In this document: piece by piece, positions 36,933 through 47,217 of the stretch
Layout of the letters: every line of letters starts with the position of its first letter
How positions within the stretch are numbered: position 1 is the first letter of the stretch
NCBI RefSeq assembly: GCF_011075055.1
Contig: NC_058137.1
Span: 10,835,463 to 10,899,462 of the forward strand
DNA: 64,000 nucleotides
Reading direction: 5' to 3'
Source: Mangifera indica
Taxonomy: Eukaryota; Streptophyta; Magnoliopsida; Sapindales; Anacardiaceae
Made by a program: the position numbers and the translations under genes
The notes under the pieces: model-generated
Database searches by the model: none
What the model saw: only the letters and a program-made list of their open reading frames with translations
Told to the model about the DNA's origin: nothing

Positions 36933-38281
36933 TGATAAGGCCAATAATTGTTACTATTTTGATTTATAATTCTCTTGTGTTGTGTGGAAATTTGATTTAA
37001 TCTAATGGAATTACTTATCTTTTTGCATTTAGGAAGATTTGAGCAATTTTGGAATAAATAGGGCCAAAAAGAGGAAAAACTGCAGCAGACATATTAAACT
37101 GGAAATTTCGTAATGCAGACTAGGCGTGGGCACGTGAAAGATGAGAGCAGAATCCGGAAAGCAGATCTGAACGTCCAGATTTGTTGCAAGAGTCCAGAAA
37201 ATATTAAGATTTGCTTCCAAGGAAAGGGATAATCACCAGCTGGAAAAAAGGATTAATTGAGCTAAATAAGGAATGATATTTTTGGAAGAAGGATTTATAT
37301 TAAAAATATATATCTTTTCCTTTTCCTTTCTTTTTGGGAAGATATGGATCACTTTGTTTGATTAGATTAGGAGATTAGGATTCAATTTCCAGATTTTTAG
37401 TAAGAAGATAATATATATATAATCTTATGTTTTTATTTGAGAGGAGATCAACCATTGTAATTAGAGAATTAGATAGCAAAATATGGTTTACAGTGGCTGA
37501 ATAATTTATCTTGGTTGAAGGGATCTGAAACCATGGAACTACAATGATTGTGAGATTTATTTTTGTTCTTTAATGCATCTTTTAATTATTTGAGTATTGG
37601 TTATCTTTCTGAAGTATATTTCATGATTGTGTTGGTTGATTTCTAAGATGCGCAATTAGTTTATCAATTAATATAATCTATTGCTAGTTTAGGTGCTGAA
37701 TCCGTAATTGTTCAATCCACCTAATCGAAGTGGCAACTAGGTTTATCGTTTGCTGCGTTAGAAACTTTAAATCCTAGAAAAATAATCAACTGGATTAAAT
37801 GCAACGTCGTACGCTTGTGTTGTTTTGCTTCGTTGGTCTTTCTAATTCGTAATGCTATTGTTTAATTAAATTCGAGATCGTATCCGAATTATTAATCAAT
37901 AAGGGTTAATTGGAATACATGTTTTTGGTTAACTAATCGTAAGGAATGACAGGTTAATTCAATACCACAACGAATATTCAATTAATTAATTTGATATTTA
38001 TGGTTTCGATGATCAATCGTAGTTCCATTGGTGGATGTGACCGAAGACCAAGGTTTGTTAAATCAATTTATTCCTTTTAGATTACTTTTCTGAATTTTTA
38101 TTTATTGTTTTCCATTATAATTTGCATTCAGTTCAAAACCCCCCTTTTATTTCTTTGTTTCGATTATTTGTAACGACGTACTAATCAAGGCTCTTCGAGG
38201 GATCGATCCCTACTTTCCTTTACTACATTTTTGTTACAGGAATTTAGGATTTAATTTGGGTGTCAACGACAGCACGTACCA
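36933..38281 (+). repeat. 5' LTR of the Athila element
   Basis: Starts TGATAAGGCCAATAATTG and ends GCACGTACCA. Identical in length to 47218-48566. AT-rich candidates for the promoter lie at about 37298-37312 and 37408-37421 (TATATATATA runs); which is used cannot be told. Confidence 0.95.
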
Positions 38282-38286
38282 AATTT

Positions 38287-38304
38287 TGGCGCCGTTGCCG
38301 GGGA
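38287..38304 (+). other. primer binding site, tRNA-Asp type
   Basis: TGGCGCCGTTGCCGGGGA lies five bases after the 5' LTR. It is complementary over 18 bases to the 3' end of plant tRNA-Asp(GTC) as I know it, the primer typical of Athila elements. Confidence 0.9.
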
Positions 38305-38317
38305 GTTTTTAATTTGT

Positions 38318-41300
38318 ATGTTCGTTACGCGATCTTTGAAACAAGCTAGTTTACAGTTTGATCCAAAAATTGAAAAGACTGCAAAAGGGCTGAGAAAAGA
38401 AGCGAAAAGAAGACTGCAAGCACACAAATCTGCTTGCGAAACAGAGGAAAACATGGCTGAAAATCAGACTTTAAGGGAGCTTGCTGCTCCAGATTTAAAT
38501 CAACAACCACACTGCATTACTTTTCCGAATTTAGATGTTAATACCACCTTCGAATTAAAATCTGGACTAATTCATCTTTTACCTATTTTTCGTGGTTCCG
38601 CAGGTGAAGATCCTCATAAACATTTGAAAGAATTTCATGTGGTGTGCACCAGAATGAAACCGAATGGAGTAACCGAAGAACAAATCAAGATGAGGGCTTT
38701 TCCGTTTTCTTTGAAAGATGATGCGCAAGATTGGTTGTATTATCTACCCGCTGGAAGTATCACTACTTGGCATGAGATGAAAAGATTATTTTTGCAGAAA
38801 TTTTTTCCAGCATCAAGAGCAGCCAGCATAAGGAAAGAAATCTGTGGCATTCGGCAGCATACTGGAGAATCTTTATACGAATATTGGGAGCGTTTTAAAA
38901 AACTTTGTGCAAGCTGTCCACATCACCAAATTAGCGACCAGCTGCTTATTCAATATTTCTATGAAGGACTTCTATCAAATGAGAGAAATATGATTGATGC
39001 AGCAAGTGGTGGAGCATTGGTTGACAAAACACCTGAAGCAGCGCGGAATTTAATTGCAAATATGGCGTCAAATTCACAACAATTTGGAAACAGATTAGAC
39101 CATTCGTCTCGGCGCGTCAATGAGGTAAATATATCTTCTCTTGAAAGCCGACTTGATGATCTAACTACTCTTGTACGTCAAATGGCTGTAGGAAAAACAG
39201 AGGTAGCGAAAGTTTGCGGAATCTGTTCAGTAGGAGGACATCCCACTGATATGTGCCCAACACTTCAGGAGGACTGCTCTGAACATGCTAATGCAGTGGG
39301 CGGATTTTTAGGACAACAGCAGCGAAATCATAATTATAATCCATATTCGAATACCTATAATTTCGGTTGGAGAGATCATCCTAATTTTCGTTATGGGAAT
39401 GCAAATACGAATCAGCCTTCAAATAATTTTCAGCCGTATCAGCAGCCCTATGTTCCTAGACAGCAGCAACCAACCCAAAATTCTGGTTCAGGTACATCTC
39501 TTGAAGATATTGTTAAAACTATGGCTACTAACACTGTGAAATTTCAGCAGGAAACAAGAACCAGTATTCAAAATTTGGAGAATCAAATGAGTCAGATGGC
39601 TACTGCAATCAGTAGGCTGGAAGCACAAAATTCAAGTAAACTACCGTCACAAACTGTGGTGAACCCAAAGGAGAATGCTAGCGCCATAGTGTTGAGAAGT
39701 GGAAAAGAGTTGGAGATGCCAATTAAAGAACCACCTGTACCACCTGTACCAACACAAAAAGCAGAAAACAGAGAGGAAACGGTAGTAGAAAAGAATCCTT
39801 CCGAAAAGGTAGCGACAGGTAAATATCCCCCTTTCAGCGAATACAAACTTGTTCCTCCTTTTCCTGAAGCTTTAAAACTGAAGTGCGAAAGCAATGCGGA
39901 TTTATATGAGACCTTTCGGAAGTGTGAAGTCAATATCCCACTGTTTGATGCAATAAAACAAGTGCCTCGCTATGCTAAATTTTTGAAAGAGCTGTGTACA
40001 TTGAAAAGAAAGCAAAAACTCAAAAGGTATGAAAAAATAAAGGTAGGAGAAAATGTTTCAGCCATAATTCGAAAGAGGCTTCCTGAAAAATGCAAAGATC
40101 CAGGTATGTTTTGCATCCCTTGCACCATAGGAGAAACAAAAATTGAAAAGGCCATGTTAGATTTAGGAGCATCCATTAATGTAATGTCATATTCCATTTA
40201 TTCTGCTCTTAAACTGGGTCCTTTAGAACAAACTGGTGTAGTTATTCAGTTGGCCGATAGATCGAATACATATCCGAAAGGATTAATTGAAGATGTTCTT
40301 GTTCAGGTTAATGACAAATTAATTTTTCCAGCTGATTTTTATGTTCTTGATATGGAAAATAATGACCAATCTGCACCTATTTTGTTGGGAAGACCTTTTC
40401 TGAAAACTGCTAAAACGAAGATTGATGTTCATAAAGGCACACTGACCATGGAATTTGATGGAGAAGCTGTCCAATTTAATATTTATGATGTTATGAAATA
40501 TCCTGATGTGGATTTTCCTGTGTATTCAGTTGATTTAATTGATTCTTTAGCGCAGGAAATTTTTGATGCTGAAGATGAGTTGGAAGCAGCTAACCAGGAC
40601 AATATTTTGAAAGAAGGAGATGAACCTAAATTAATTTCAGATGTGCAGAATACAGTGGCAGTGATAAATGAGTGCAGAGAGCTGAAAAATATGGATAATT
40701 TATCTTATATTGAGCTGCCAGTGTCTAACGAAAAATTGATACCTTCTGTTTTGCAGGCACCAGAGCTGGAGCTGAAACCTCTTCCAAATCACCTAAAATA
40801 TGTGTACCTTGGAGATGGGGAGACCTTACCAGTGATTATTTCCAGCAAGCTAATTAAGCAACAAGAGGAAAAATTGGTGCAGATTCTGAAGAGGCATAAA
40901 ACAGCCATAGGATGGACCATTGCCGACATAAAAGGAATCAGTCCCTCTACCTGCATGCATCGAATTCATCTTGAAGAGGGAGCGAGACCAATTCGACAGC
41001 CACCAAGGAGGCTGAATCCGCCAATGATGGAAGTGGTAAAGAAGGAAATTTTGAAGTTGCTTCAAGCCGGTGTAATTTATCCTATTTCAGACAGCGAATG
41101 GGTCAGCCCTGTTCAAGTCGTTCCGAAGAAGACCGGCATCACAGTGGTAAAAAATCAGAATGATGAATTGGTGCCTACTCGAGTTCAGAATGGGTGGCAG
41201 GTCTGTATAGATTATAGGAAATTAAATTCGGTAACCCGTAAAGATCACTTTCCGTTGCCGTTTATTGATCAAATGTTGGAAAGGTTGGCTGGCCGAGCTT

Positions 41301-42871
41301 ACTATAGTTTTCTAGATGGTTTTTCAGGATATTTTCATATTGCAATTGCTCCCGAAGATCAAGAGAAGACAACCTTCACATGTCCATTTGGAACTTTTGC
41401 ATATCGACGAATACCATTTGGAGCTTGTAATGCGCCGGCTACTTTTCAAAGGTGTATGGTAAGTATATTTTCCGATTATGTTGAACACATTATCGAAATT
41501 TTTATGGACGATTTTACTGTTCACGGAGACTCATTTGATAACTGTTTGCAGAATCTCACACTTGTGTTACAAAGATGCATTGAAACTAACCTTGTTTTAA
41601 ATTTTGAAAAATGTCATTTTATGGTTGAGCAAGGTATAGTTTTGGGGCATGTAGTTTCAGCTAGGGGTATTGAGGTAGATAAAGCTAAAGTGGATATTAT
41701 TCAATCCTTACCTTACCCCACTAGTGTGCGGGAAGTTCGTTCTTTTCTTGGCCATGCAGGTTTTTACCGACGTTTTATTAAAGAATTTTCACGTATTGCA
41801 TTGCCCTTATGTAAGCTGCTTCAGAAAGAGGTGACTTTTGAGTTTGATGAAAGCTGTAAAAAAGCATTTGACAAATTGAAGCAGCTGCTGACTTTTGCAC
41901 CAATAATCCAGCCACCAGATTGGAGTCTCCCATTTGAAATAATGTGTGATGCGAGTGATTACGCCGTAGGAGCCGTGTTGGGACAGCGAGTTGGAAGGGT
42001 GCCACATGCCATATATTATGCATCAATGACCTTAAATGATGCACAAAAAAATTATTCGACCACTGAAAAAGAACTCTTGGCGGTTGTTTTTGCATTAGAA
42101 AAATTTCGTTCTTATTTATTGGGTACTAAAGTGGTTATTTACTCTGATCATGCAGCTCTTAGGTACTTGATTACAAAGAAAGAGGCAAAGCCAAGGCTTA
42201 TAAGATGGGTTCTGCTGCTGAGTGAATTTGACCTGGAGATCAAGGATAAAGCTGGACAAGAAAATCGTGTTGCTGACCATTTAAGCCGTCTAGTTCATGT
42301 TAAAACAGAGCAGGATCTGCAGGAGCAATTTCCTGATGAGCAATTATTTTCAGCAAGCTGCAGGCTGCCCTGGTACGTACACATGGTGAATTATTTAGTT
42401 ACTAACACACTGCCAACTGATTTATCTAAGGCTCAAAGAGATAAACTGAAAAATGATGCAAAGTATCATGTATGGGACGATCCATATCTATGGAAACGTT
42501 GCGCTGATCAAATTATTAGAAGGTGCGTGCCTGAAACTGAAATTTCTTCTATTATTACCTTCTGCCATTCGTATGCTTGTGGAGGCCATTTTGGAGCAAA
42601 ACGGACAGCAAGAAAAATTCTGGATTGTGGATTTTTCTGGCCAACTTTATTTCGAGACACATACTTATTTTGTAAATCTTGTGAACGCTGTCAGAAAACA
42701 GGTAATATTTCACAGAAAAATGAAATGCCTCAAACTCCTATTTTAGTTTGCGAAATTTTTGATGTTTGGGGTATTGATTTCATGGGGCCTTTTCCATCTT
42801 CGTTTGGTTACGTCTATATTTTATTGGCAGTTGATTATGTCTCGAAATGGGTAGAAGCGAAAGCTACCTGA
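38318..42871 (+). CDS. Athila gag-protease-RT-RNase H-integrase polyprotein, up to internal stop
   Basis: 1,517 codons starting 13 bases after the primer site. Gag domain about residues 92-250; CX2CX4HX4C zinc knuckle at 300-313; a Gln/Asn-rich linker to about 400; aspartic protease with DLGAS (Asp 615) and LLGRPFL; reverse transcriptase about 920-1130 with FMDD at 1062-1065; RNase H about 1205-1330 with Asp 1211, Glu 1250, Asp 1277 and ADHLSR; integrase zinc region from His 1417 and first catalytic Asp 1487 (GIDFMGPF). A TGA at 42869-42871 stops the frame before the second and third catalytic residues of integrase, so the truncated product should lack integration activity. All other domains look complete. 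Confidence 0.9.
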   Translation: MFVTRSLKQASLQFDPKIEKTAKGLRKEAKRRLQAHKSACETEENMAENQTLRELAAPDLNQQPHCITFPNLDVNTTFELKSGLIHLLPIFRGSAGEDPHKHLKEFHVVCTRMKPNGVTEEQIKMRAFPFSLKDDAQDWLYYLPAGSITTWHEMKRLFLQKFFPASRAASIRKEICGIRQHTGESLYEYWERFKKLCASCPHHQISDQLLIQYFYEGLLSNERNMIDAASGGALVDKTPEAARNLIANMASNSQQFGNRLDHSSRRVNEVNISSLESRLDDLTTLVRQMAVGKTEVAKVCGICSVGGHPTDMCPTLQEDCSEHANAVGGFLGQQQRNHNYNPYSNTYNFGWRDHPNFRYGNANTNQPSNNFQPYQQPYVPRQQQPTQNSGSGTSLEDIVKTMATNTVKFQQETRTSIQNLENQMSQMATAISRLEAQNSSKLPSQTVVNPKENASAIVLRSGKELEMPIKEPPVPPVPTQKAENREETVVEKNPSEKVATGKYPPFSEYKLVPPFPEALKLKCESNADLYETFRKCEVNIPLFDAIKQVPRYAKFLKELCTLKRKQKLKRYEKIKVGENVSAIIRKRLPEKCKDPGMFCIPCTIGETKIEKAMLDLGASINVMSYSIYSALKLGPLEQTGVVIQLADRSNTYPKGLIEDVLVQVNDKLIFPADFYVLDMENNDQSAPILLGRPFLKTAKTKIDVHKGTLTMEFDGEAVQFNIYDVMKYPDVDFPVYSVDLIDSLAQEIFDAEDELEAANQDNILKEGDEPKLISDVQNTVAVINECRELKNMDNLSYIELPVSNEKLIPSVLQAPELELKPLPNHLKYVYLGDGETLPVIISSKLIKQQEEKLVQILKRHKTAIGWTIADIKGISPSTCMHRIHLEEGARPIRQPPRRLNPPMMEVVKKEILKLLQAGVIYPISDSEWVSPVQVVPKKTGITVVKNQNDELVPTRVQNGWQVCIDYRKLNSVTRKDHFPLPFIDQMLERLAGRAYYSFLDGFSGYFHIAIAPEDQEKTTFTCPFGTFAYRRIPFGACNAPATFQRCMVSIFSDYVEHIIEIFMDDFTVHGDSFDNCLQNLTLVLQRCIETNLVLNFEKCHFMVEQGIVLGHVVSARGIEVDKAKVDIIQSLPYPTSVREVRSFLGHAGFYRRFIKEFSRIALPLCKLLQKEVTFEFDESCKKAFDKLKQLLTFAPIIQPPDWSLPFEIMCDASDYAVGAVLGQRVGRVPHAIYYASMTLNDAQKNYSTTEKELLAVVFALEKFRSYLLGTKVVIYSDHAALRYLITKKEAKPRLIRWVLLLSEFDLEIKDKAGQENRVADHLSRLVHVKTEQDLQEQFPDEQLFSASCRLPWYVHMVNYLVTNTLPTDLSKAQRDKLKNDAKYHVWDDPYLWKRCADQIIRRCVPETEISSIITFCHSYACGGHFGAKRTARKILDCGFFWPTLFRDTYLFCKSCERCQKTGNISQKNEMPQTPILVCEIFDVWGIDFMGPFPSSFGYVYILLAVDYVSKWVEAKAT

Positions 42872-43669
42872 ACTGATGACTCTAAAGTTGTTTCAGGTTT
42901 CCTTAAATCTAACATATTCAGCAGGTTCGGCATTCCGAAGGCTCTAATTAGCGATCAAGGGAAACATTTTTGCAACCGAACAATAGAAGCGCTGCTTAAA
43001 AAATATGGTGTGACACACAAGATTGCTACGGCGTACCATCCACAAACTAGCGGACAAGCTGAGGTTTCGAATCGAGAAATTAAATCAATTATAGAGAAAA
43101 CAGTTGGTCCGACCAGAAAGGATTGGAGTTTGCGATTGGAAGATGCATTGTGGGCATACAGAACAGCATACAAAACGCCAATTGGGATGTCACCGTATAG
43201 GTTAATATTCGGTAAGGCCTGTCATCTCCCAGTTGAATTAGAACACAGAGCATATTGGGCTGTCAAGCATTGCAATATGAAGTTGGATGAGAGTGGCGAA
43301 CATAGGAAATTACAGCTGCAAGAATTAGAAGAAATTCGCAATGACGCGTACGAGAATGCTAGAATTTACAAGGAGAAAACAAAAGCTTTCCATGACAAAA
43401 TGATTTCTAGAAAGGAATTTTCACTTGGCCAAAAAGTTCTCCTTTATCATTCAAGACTTCGATTATTTCCAGGTAAATTACGTTCTCGTTGGATTGGGCC
43501 GTTCGTTGTTACTAACGTTTTTCCTCATGGTGCAGTGGAGATTCATAGCTTAACGACATCGAAAGTATTTAAAGTTAATGGCCACAGACTCAAAATGTTT
43601 TACGAAGGAGTACCGACTGAAAACGTTAGAGAAATGGAGCTGAAAGATCCCATGTACATGGATGAATAG
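42872..43669 (+). pseudogene. integrase C-terminal half, in frame beyond the TGA
   Basis: Directly continues the gag-pol frame after the single stop. It contains the second catalytic Asp (SDQGKHF, codon 1546 of the combined frame) and the Glu 36 residues later (SGQAE, codon 1582), giving the D-x35-E spacing, then a GPF/Y-type module (WIGPFVV, about codon 1726). No further stop until TAG at 43667-43669. The first Met downstream (43010) is not a plausible start because it would omit the catalytic Asp. A single C-to-T change is the simplest explanation of the break. Confidence 0.85.
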
Positions 43670-44187
43670 ATGAAGGCATTACGTCGAGCCGACGACTGTA
43701 AACAAAGGCGCTACTTGGGAGGCAACCCAAGCTTAATTTTTATTAATGTTTCAATTTTAATTTTCTCAGCAATTGCTTTAATTTCGGTTTATTTGTTCAA
43801 TCTTTCGTTTTAAATTTCGGTTTTAGGATGTTTAGATAGTTAATTAGCAATTATTTTATGATTTTTTTATTGGGTTTATTTTATTTTATTTTCAGGTTAC
43901 TGTTCAATCGTCTTCTTCCTCCTACCAGTCTCAATTAGCCTTCTGTAAATGTTCGCGAGGGGAGGAATCTGCAGTTTGGTAATCTGGAGCTGGGTTATGT
44001 ATTTCTGTCAAAAGTCCAACTTTTGGCTTTGATATTTGCTTGAAACCAAGGGGGTCATATGAATTTGTGTGATTAAAAGGGCTGGGTTAATTGCTTCCAG
44101 CGACATAATCAATAAACACTTGCCTCCAAAATTCCTCTCCACCTAAAACGTAACCCTAGCAGCCCCCTTTCCTCCATTTCGAACACC
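43670..44187 (+). other. spacer between pol and env-position gene, with small hairpins
   Basis: Just behind the pol stop lie two short self-complementary stretches: GTCG-AGC-CGAC (43683-43693) and CTTGGG-AGGCAA-CCCAAG (43714-43731). As I recall, GGGAGGCAACCC-like sequences occur in the same place in other Athila-type elements. The rest is AT-rich and non-coding. Confidence 0.6.
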
Positions 44188-45102
44188 ATGGTCCGAACTC
44201 GTTCTCAGCGTCATCGAGCAGTAAAATCCGGCCATCGGAGACCATCCACACCCGAGCTATTGTCTGATTCCGACGATTCACCGAGCAATAGCGCGCCACA
44301 GTCCACACCGCCTCCGACGAATGAAATGCCCCCACCATCATTCCATTCACCGTCACCTCAGCCACCACCGACCACCACGGCTTCCGTCTGCTCGGGTCCA
44401 CGTTCGCGCACTCAAAAAGGGAAGCACTTGGAAATCTCCAGCAGCCTACAACTCAAATTAGGCGGTTTCAATACATTCATTGATGCGCAAGACCAACAAC
44501 GGTATGGGTCCATGTGTGAGCGAAAAATCTACCCATGTAAGTATATTCACACTCACACTCTTGAGCAATTAGGAATTCGTAATGAAATTGATGAGCTAGT
44601 GAATAGATTAAATTGGCAAAATTATGTATATGTGGACTGCCCTGCATTTATTGAACTCACCCGTGAATTTTATACAACATTTCAGTTTAATGTTGCTGAG
44701 GAATTTCATTTGTATACCAAGGGGATAGTTGAGTTTAGGCTAATGGGGAAAGAATGTTCATGTTCAATTTCTGATTTTAACATTGCTTTGGGGTTGTTGA
44801 AAAAAGAGGATGAAAAGAGTGAGCGCTACGTACGATCCCACTGTGATTACAATCCTGATTTTAATCCTACTGAATTATGGCATGAATGGTCAGTTGATGT
44901 TGCTCCTTATAATCCTAGTGCTTCTAAGAGTTCGTATTTAAAAAGTCCCGTGTTCAAATATTTACAACGATTCTTAGCTTTTAATTTTTCTGGAAGGAGG
45001 GATAGTGCAGGTACCATTTCCAAAGTTGAGTTTTATTTTTTATGGTGTCTGGAGCATAACATTCAGGTTAATTTAGGCTTTTGGTTACTCACCCAATTCT
45101 AG
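44188..45102 (+). CDS. env-position protein of Athila, N-terminal part up to internal stop
   Basis: 304 codons. The start has a good context (ACCATGG). Residues about 20-70 are rich in Pro, Ser and Thr; from about 90 comes a conserved-looking domain (RYGSMCERKIYPCKYI, LNWQNYVYVDCPAFIELTREFY, VEFRLMGKECSCSISDFN), which resembles the plant-retrotransposon ORF found after pol in Athila elements. I see no clear signal peptide or membrane span, so the name env refers to position only. A TAG at 45100-45102 ends it; the frame continues without other breaks to 45537. Function is not known. Confidence 0.7.
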   Translation: MVRTRSQRHRAVKSGHRRPSTPELLSDSDDSPSNSAPQSTPPPTNEMPPPSFHSPSPQPPPTTTASVCSGPRSRTQKGKHLEISSSLQLKLGGFNTFIDAQDQQRYGSMCERKIYPCKYIHTHTLEQLGIRNEIDELVNRLNWQNYVYVDCPAFIELTREFYTTFQFNVAEEFHLYTKGIVEFRLMGKECSCSISDFNIALGLLKKEDEKSERYVRSHCDYNPDFNPTELWHEWSVDVAPYNPSASKSSYLKSPVFKYLQRFLAFNFSGRRDSAGTISKVEFYFLWCLEHNIQVNLGFWLLTQF

Positions 45103-45537
45103 TCAGTGGTCCAGAAAAAGAATAAACCCTTAATCCTTGGTTCATATATCACTCAATTAGCCGTTAACTTGGGTTTATTAGATATTTCTAATCATAACAT
45201 GCATACTGCTTGTGAGGTAGAACCATTGGATATAACTTGTTTAGACAGGATGGGGATTGTAAGACAACAAGCCGATGGTAGTTTCAACTTCCTGCCACCG
45301 GGACCAGCAGCACCGCCTCATTCCAGGCCATATAGGCAGCCCAAAACGCAAGCAGAAGCAGCTCCCACCAGTACCCAACCACAAGGAGATCTTCCATCAT
45401 CTTCCTATGCTCATTCATTCGACAGTATAGGAACCCAACTGCAGAGATGTGAACGGAAATTAGACCGTATGGAGCGTAATCTGCTCGCCTTTTTCAATTC
45501 GCAAGGATTCACGCCGCCATCTCCTCCATCTCCATAA
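45103..45537 (+). pseudogene. env-position protein, C-terminal part beyond the TAG
   Basis: In frame with 44188-45102. It carries the rest of the conserved domain (GSYITQLAVNLGLLD), a Pro/Gln-rich linker and a C-terminal stretch TQLQRCERKLDRMERNLLAF likely to form a coiled coil. The GTG at 45106 is not a real start. The single TAG may be a recent mutation; the local context does not look like a known plant readthrough site. Confidence 0.65.
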
Positions 45538-47203
45538 TTCAAATTGTTCTTCCGTCTCCACAAAACCAGAGAAGTTTCTTCTTCCTTTTTCTTTGAAATT
45601 TCAGTTTTATTATTATTCTATTTTGCTTCAACATTGAGGACAATGTTTGGTATAAGTGTGGGGGAGGGTGTATTTGTGTTGATTCACTGCTCTGTCTTTC
45701 AATTCTATTTTTTTTTCTGCTATGTTCTTGTATTCTGTCAGTTTTTTTCTGCCCTCTTATGTGATATGCTTATTTTATTATGCCTCAAAAGTTTTTCTTT
45801 ACTGCGTTCTGTGTATGTTGCTGTTCATTGCTGGATAAAGTTTGATTTTCATTAATATGGCAGCTAGTGTATCCTTCCCTGTTTTTAATCAGCTAAACAG
45901 TCCATTAATCTCACTTTGAATGAATTAATTTGTATGCATGCCTTGGAATTTAGCCGATTCAACAGGAGAGCATTGTACACTGATTTGTTAGATTAATTAG
46001 GGGTATGCATTTAAACAAATTTTGATAATTGAGTGCTCGAGTTTGTTTGAAGTTAAGGTGAATTTAATTAACCCGTGAGTTTTGAGCCGAAAAAGATTGA
46101 AACATTCATATCAATCTATGTTTTCTTTGATGAGTGATATTCTTCCATGTGAATATATCTCTAGAACTTGTTTTGAACCGTTTCGAGACCACATTGAAAT
46201 ATGCATGCATAAAAATGATAAAGGCATTCTTGTTCGAACCCTTTAGCTTAAAAAGCCAACCTATTTTAATTTCCTTAGTTAGCCTCTTGAGCCTTACAAA
46301 ACCCTTGATTCTTTGTGCTAAAACCATATTACAAACCCAAGCCTTCAAGTAAAAATCCTCACCCAACCATGAAAATAAGCAAGGCATTTAAACAAAAATT
46401 TGTTGCTTGGTGAATGTGTTGTCTTGAGAAATTTAAGTGTGGTGGAAAAGGGAACTTAATTGTATAAGAAGAGATGATGAAAAGAAGTTGGCATGAAGGG
46501 TGCTATTGAGATTGCCTTATATTGTTATCTTTGCTACCCAACTCTCTTAGTTGTTCAAGAAAAAGAAAAAGAAAGAAAAGAAAAAAACTGCAGTAACATT
46601 CAAAAAAAAAAAAAAAGACAGAAAAGAAAGGAAAAAAAAAAAAAGAAAAGAAGTTGAAAAAGAGAGAAGGGAAAGGCAATGGCAAGTAGCAAAGAAATGT
46701 GGTGAATGTGGTGGCTTTAGCTTGACATTTTTTGTTCCCTTTGTGTGTTTAAATGTTTTGTTAATATTCATGGTTTTAACCTTTTGTATCCATTAATCCT
46801 CACCTTTACCCAAAGCCCCATTACAACCTAAAATAAAGTCCTTTTGATTTATGCATGTATATAATCTAAGTGGTGGAGATTTGGTGTATAAGCAAGCTTA
46901 TGGTAGAATGTTTGCATTGGAAGAATTTGAGCGAAACACTGAACCATTAAACACATGAGTGATATGAGTGATAACCGTGAGGATGATTCACCAAAGCTTT
47001 ATACATGCTTTAGAATGCGATTATCTTGATTTGTCTTTGTGCATATTTCCTTGTAAAGTTTGATAATGATGTGTGTTGATGCTTGAATCTTGGATGGTTT
47101 GAATTTTAAGGTATGCACGCTTTTTGGTATCGTGAGAAAAGAGATTGATGGAACCTTTTTGTGTTTGTTTTGTTTTGTTTTACTCGAGGACGAGCAAAAG
47201 ATA
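45538..47203 (+). other. Athila 3' non-coding region
   Basis: About 1.66 kb without a real gene. It contains an internal hairpin and polypurine tract (45631-45668), and an A/G-rich stretch at about 46551-46680 of nearly pure purine on the plus strand. Frames seen here (45544-45855, and the Lys/Glu- or Phe-rich frames over the purine tract) are low-complexity artefacts. Confidence 0.7.
45631..45668 (+). other. internal hairpin plus polypurine tract
   Basis: ACATTG-AGGA-CAATGT (45631-45646) is a perfect six-pair stem with an AGGA loop. Nine bases later comes GTGTGGGGGAGGG (45656-45668). The same arrangement, with a different stem, precedes the 3' LTR (47183-47217). It may be a second start site for plus-strand DNA synthesis; that role is inferred. 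Confidence 0.6.
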
Positions 47204-47217
47204 AGTGTGGGGGAATT
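47183..47217 (+). other. terminal hairpin plus polypurine tract
   Basis: CTCG-AGGA-CGAG (47183-47194) is followed after ten bases by GTGTGGGGGAATT (47205-47217), which directly abuts the 3' LTR. The purine tract is the expected primer for plus-strand synthesis. Confidence 0.8.

Noticed and set aside
43010..43669. Separate 219-codon gene after the gag-pol stop
   Set aside because: It is the in-frame rest of integrase; starting at this Met would cut off the second catalytic Asp.
45106..45537. Separate gene starting with GTG after the TAG
   Set aside because: Same frame and domain as the preceding part; GTG is not a credible start.
44188..45537. True viral envelope protein
   Set aside because: No signal peptide, membrane span or cleavage site that I can see; only the position after pol resembles env.
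45544..46796. Several frames in the Athila 3' region
   Set aside because: Low-complexity Phe- or Lys-rich translations over T-rich or purine-rich DNA, on both strands.
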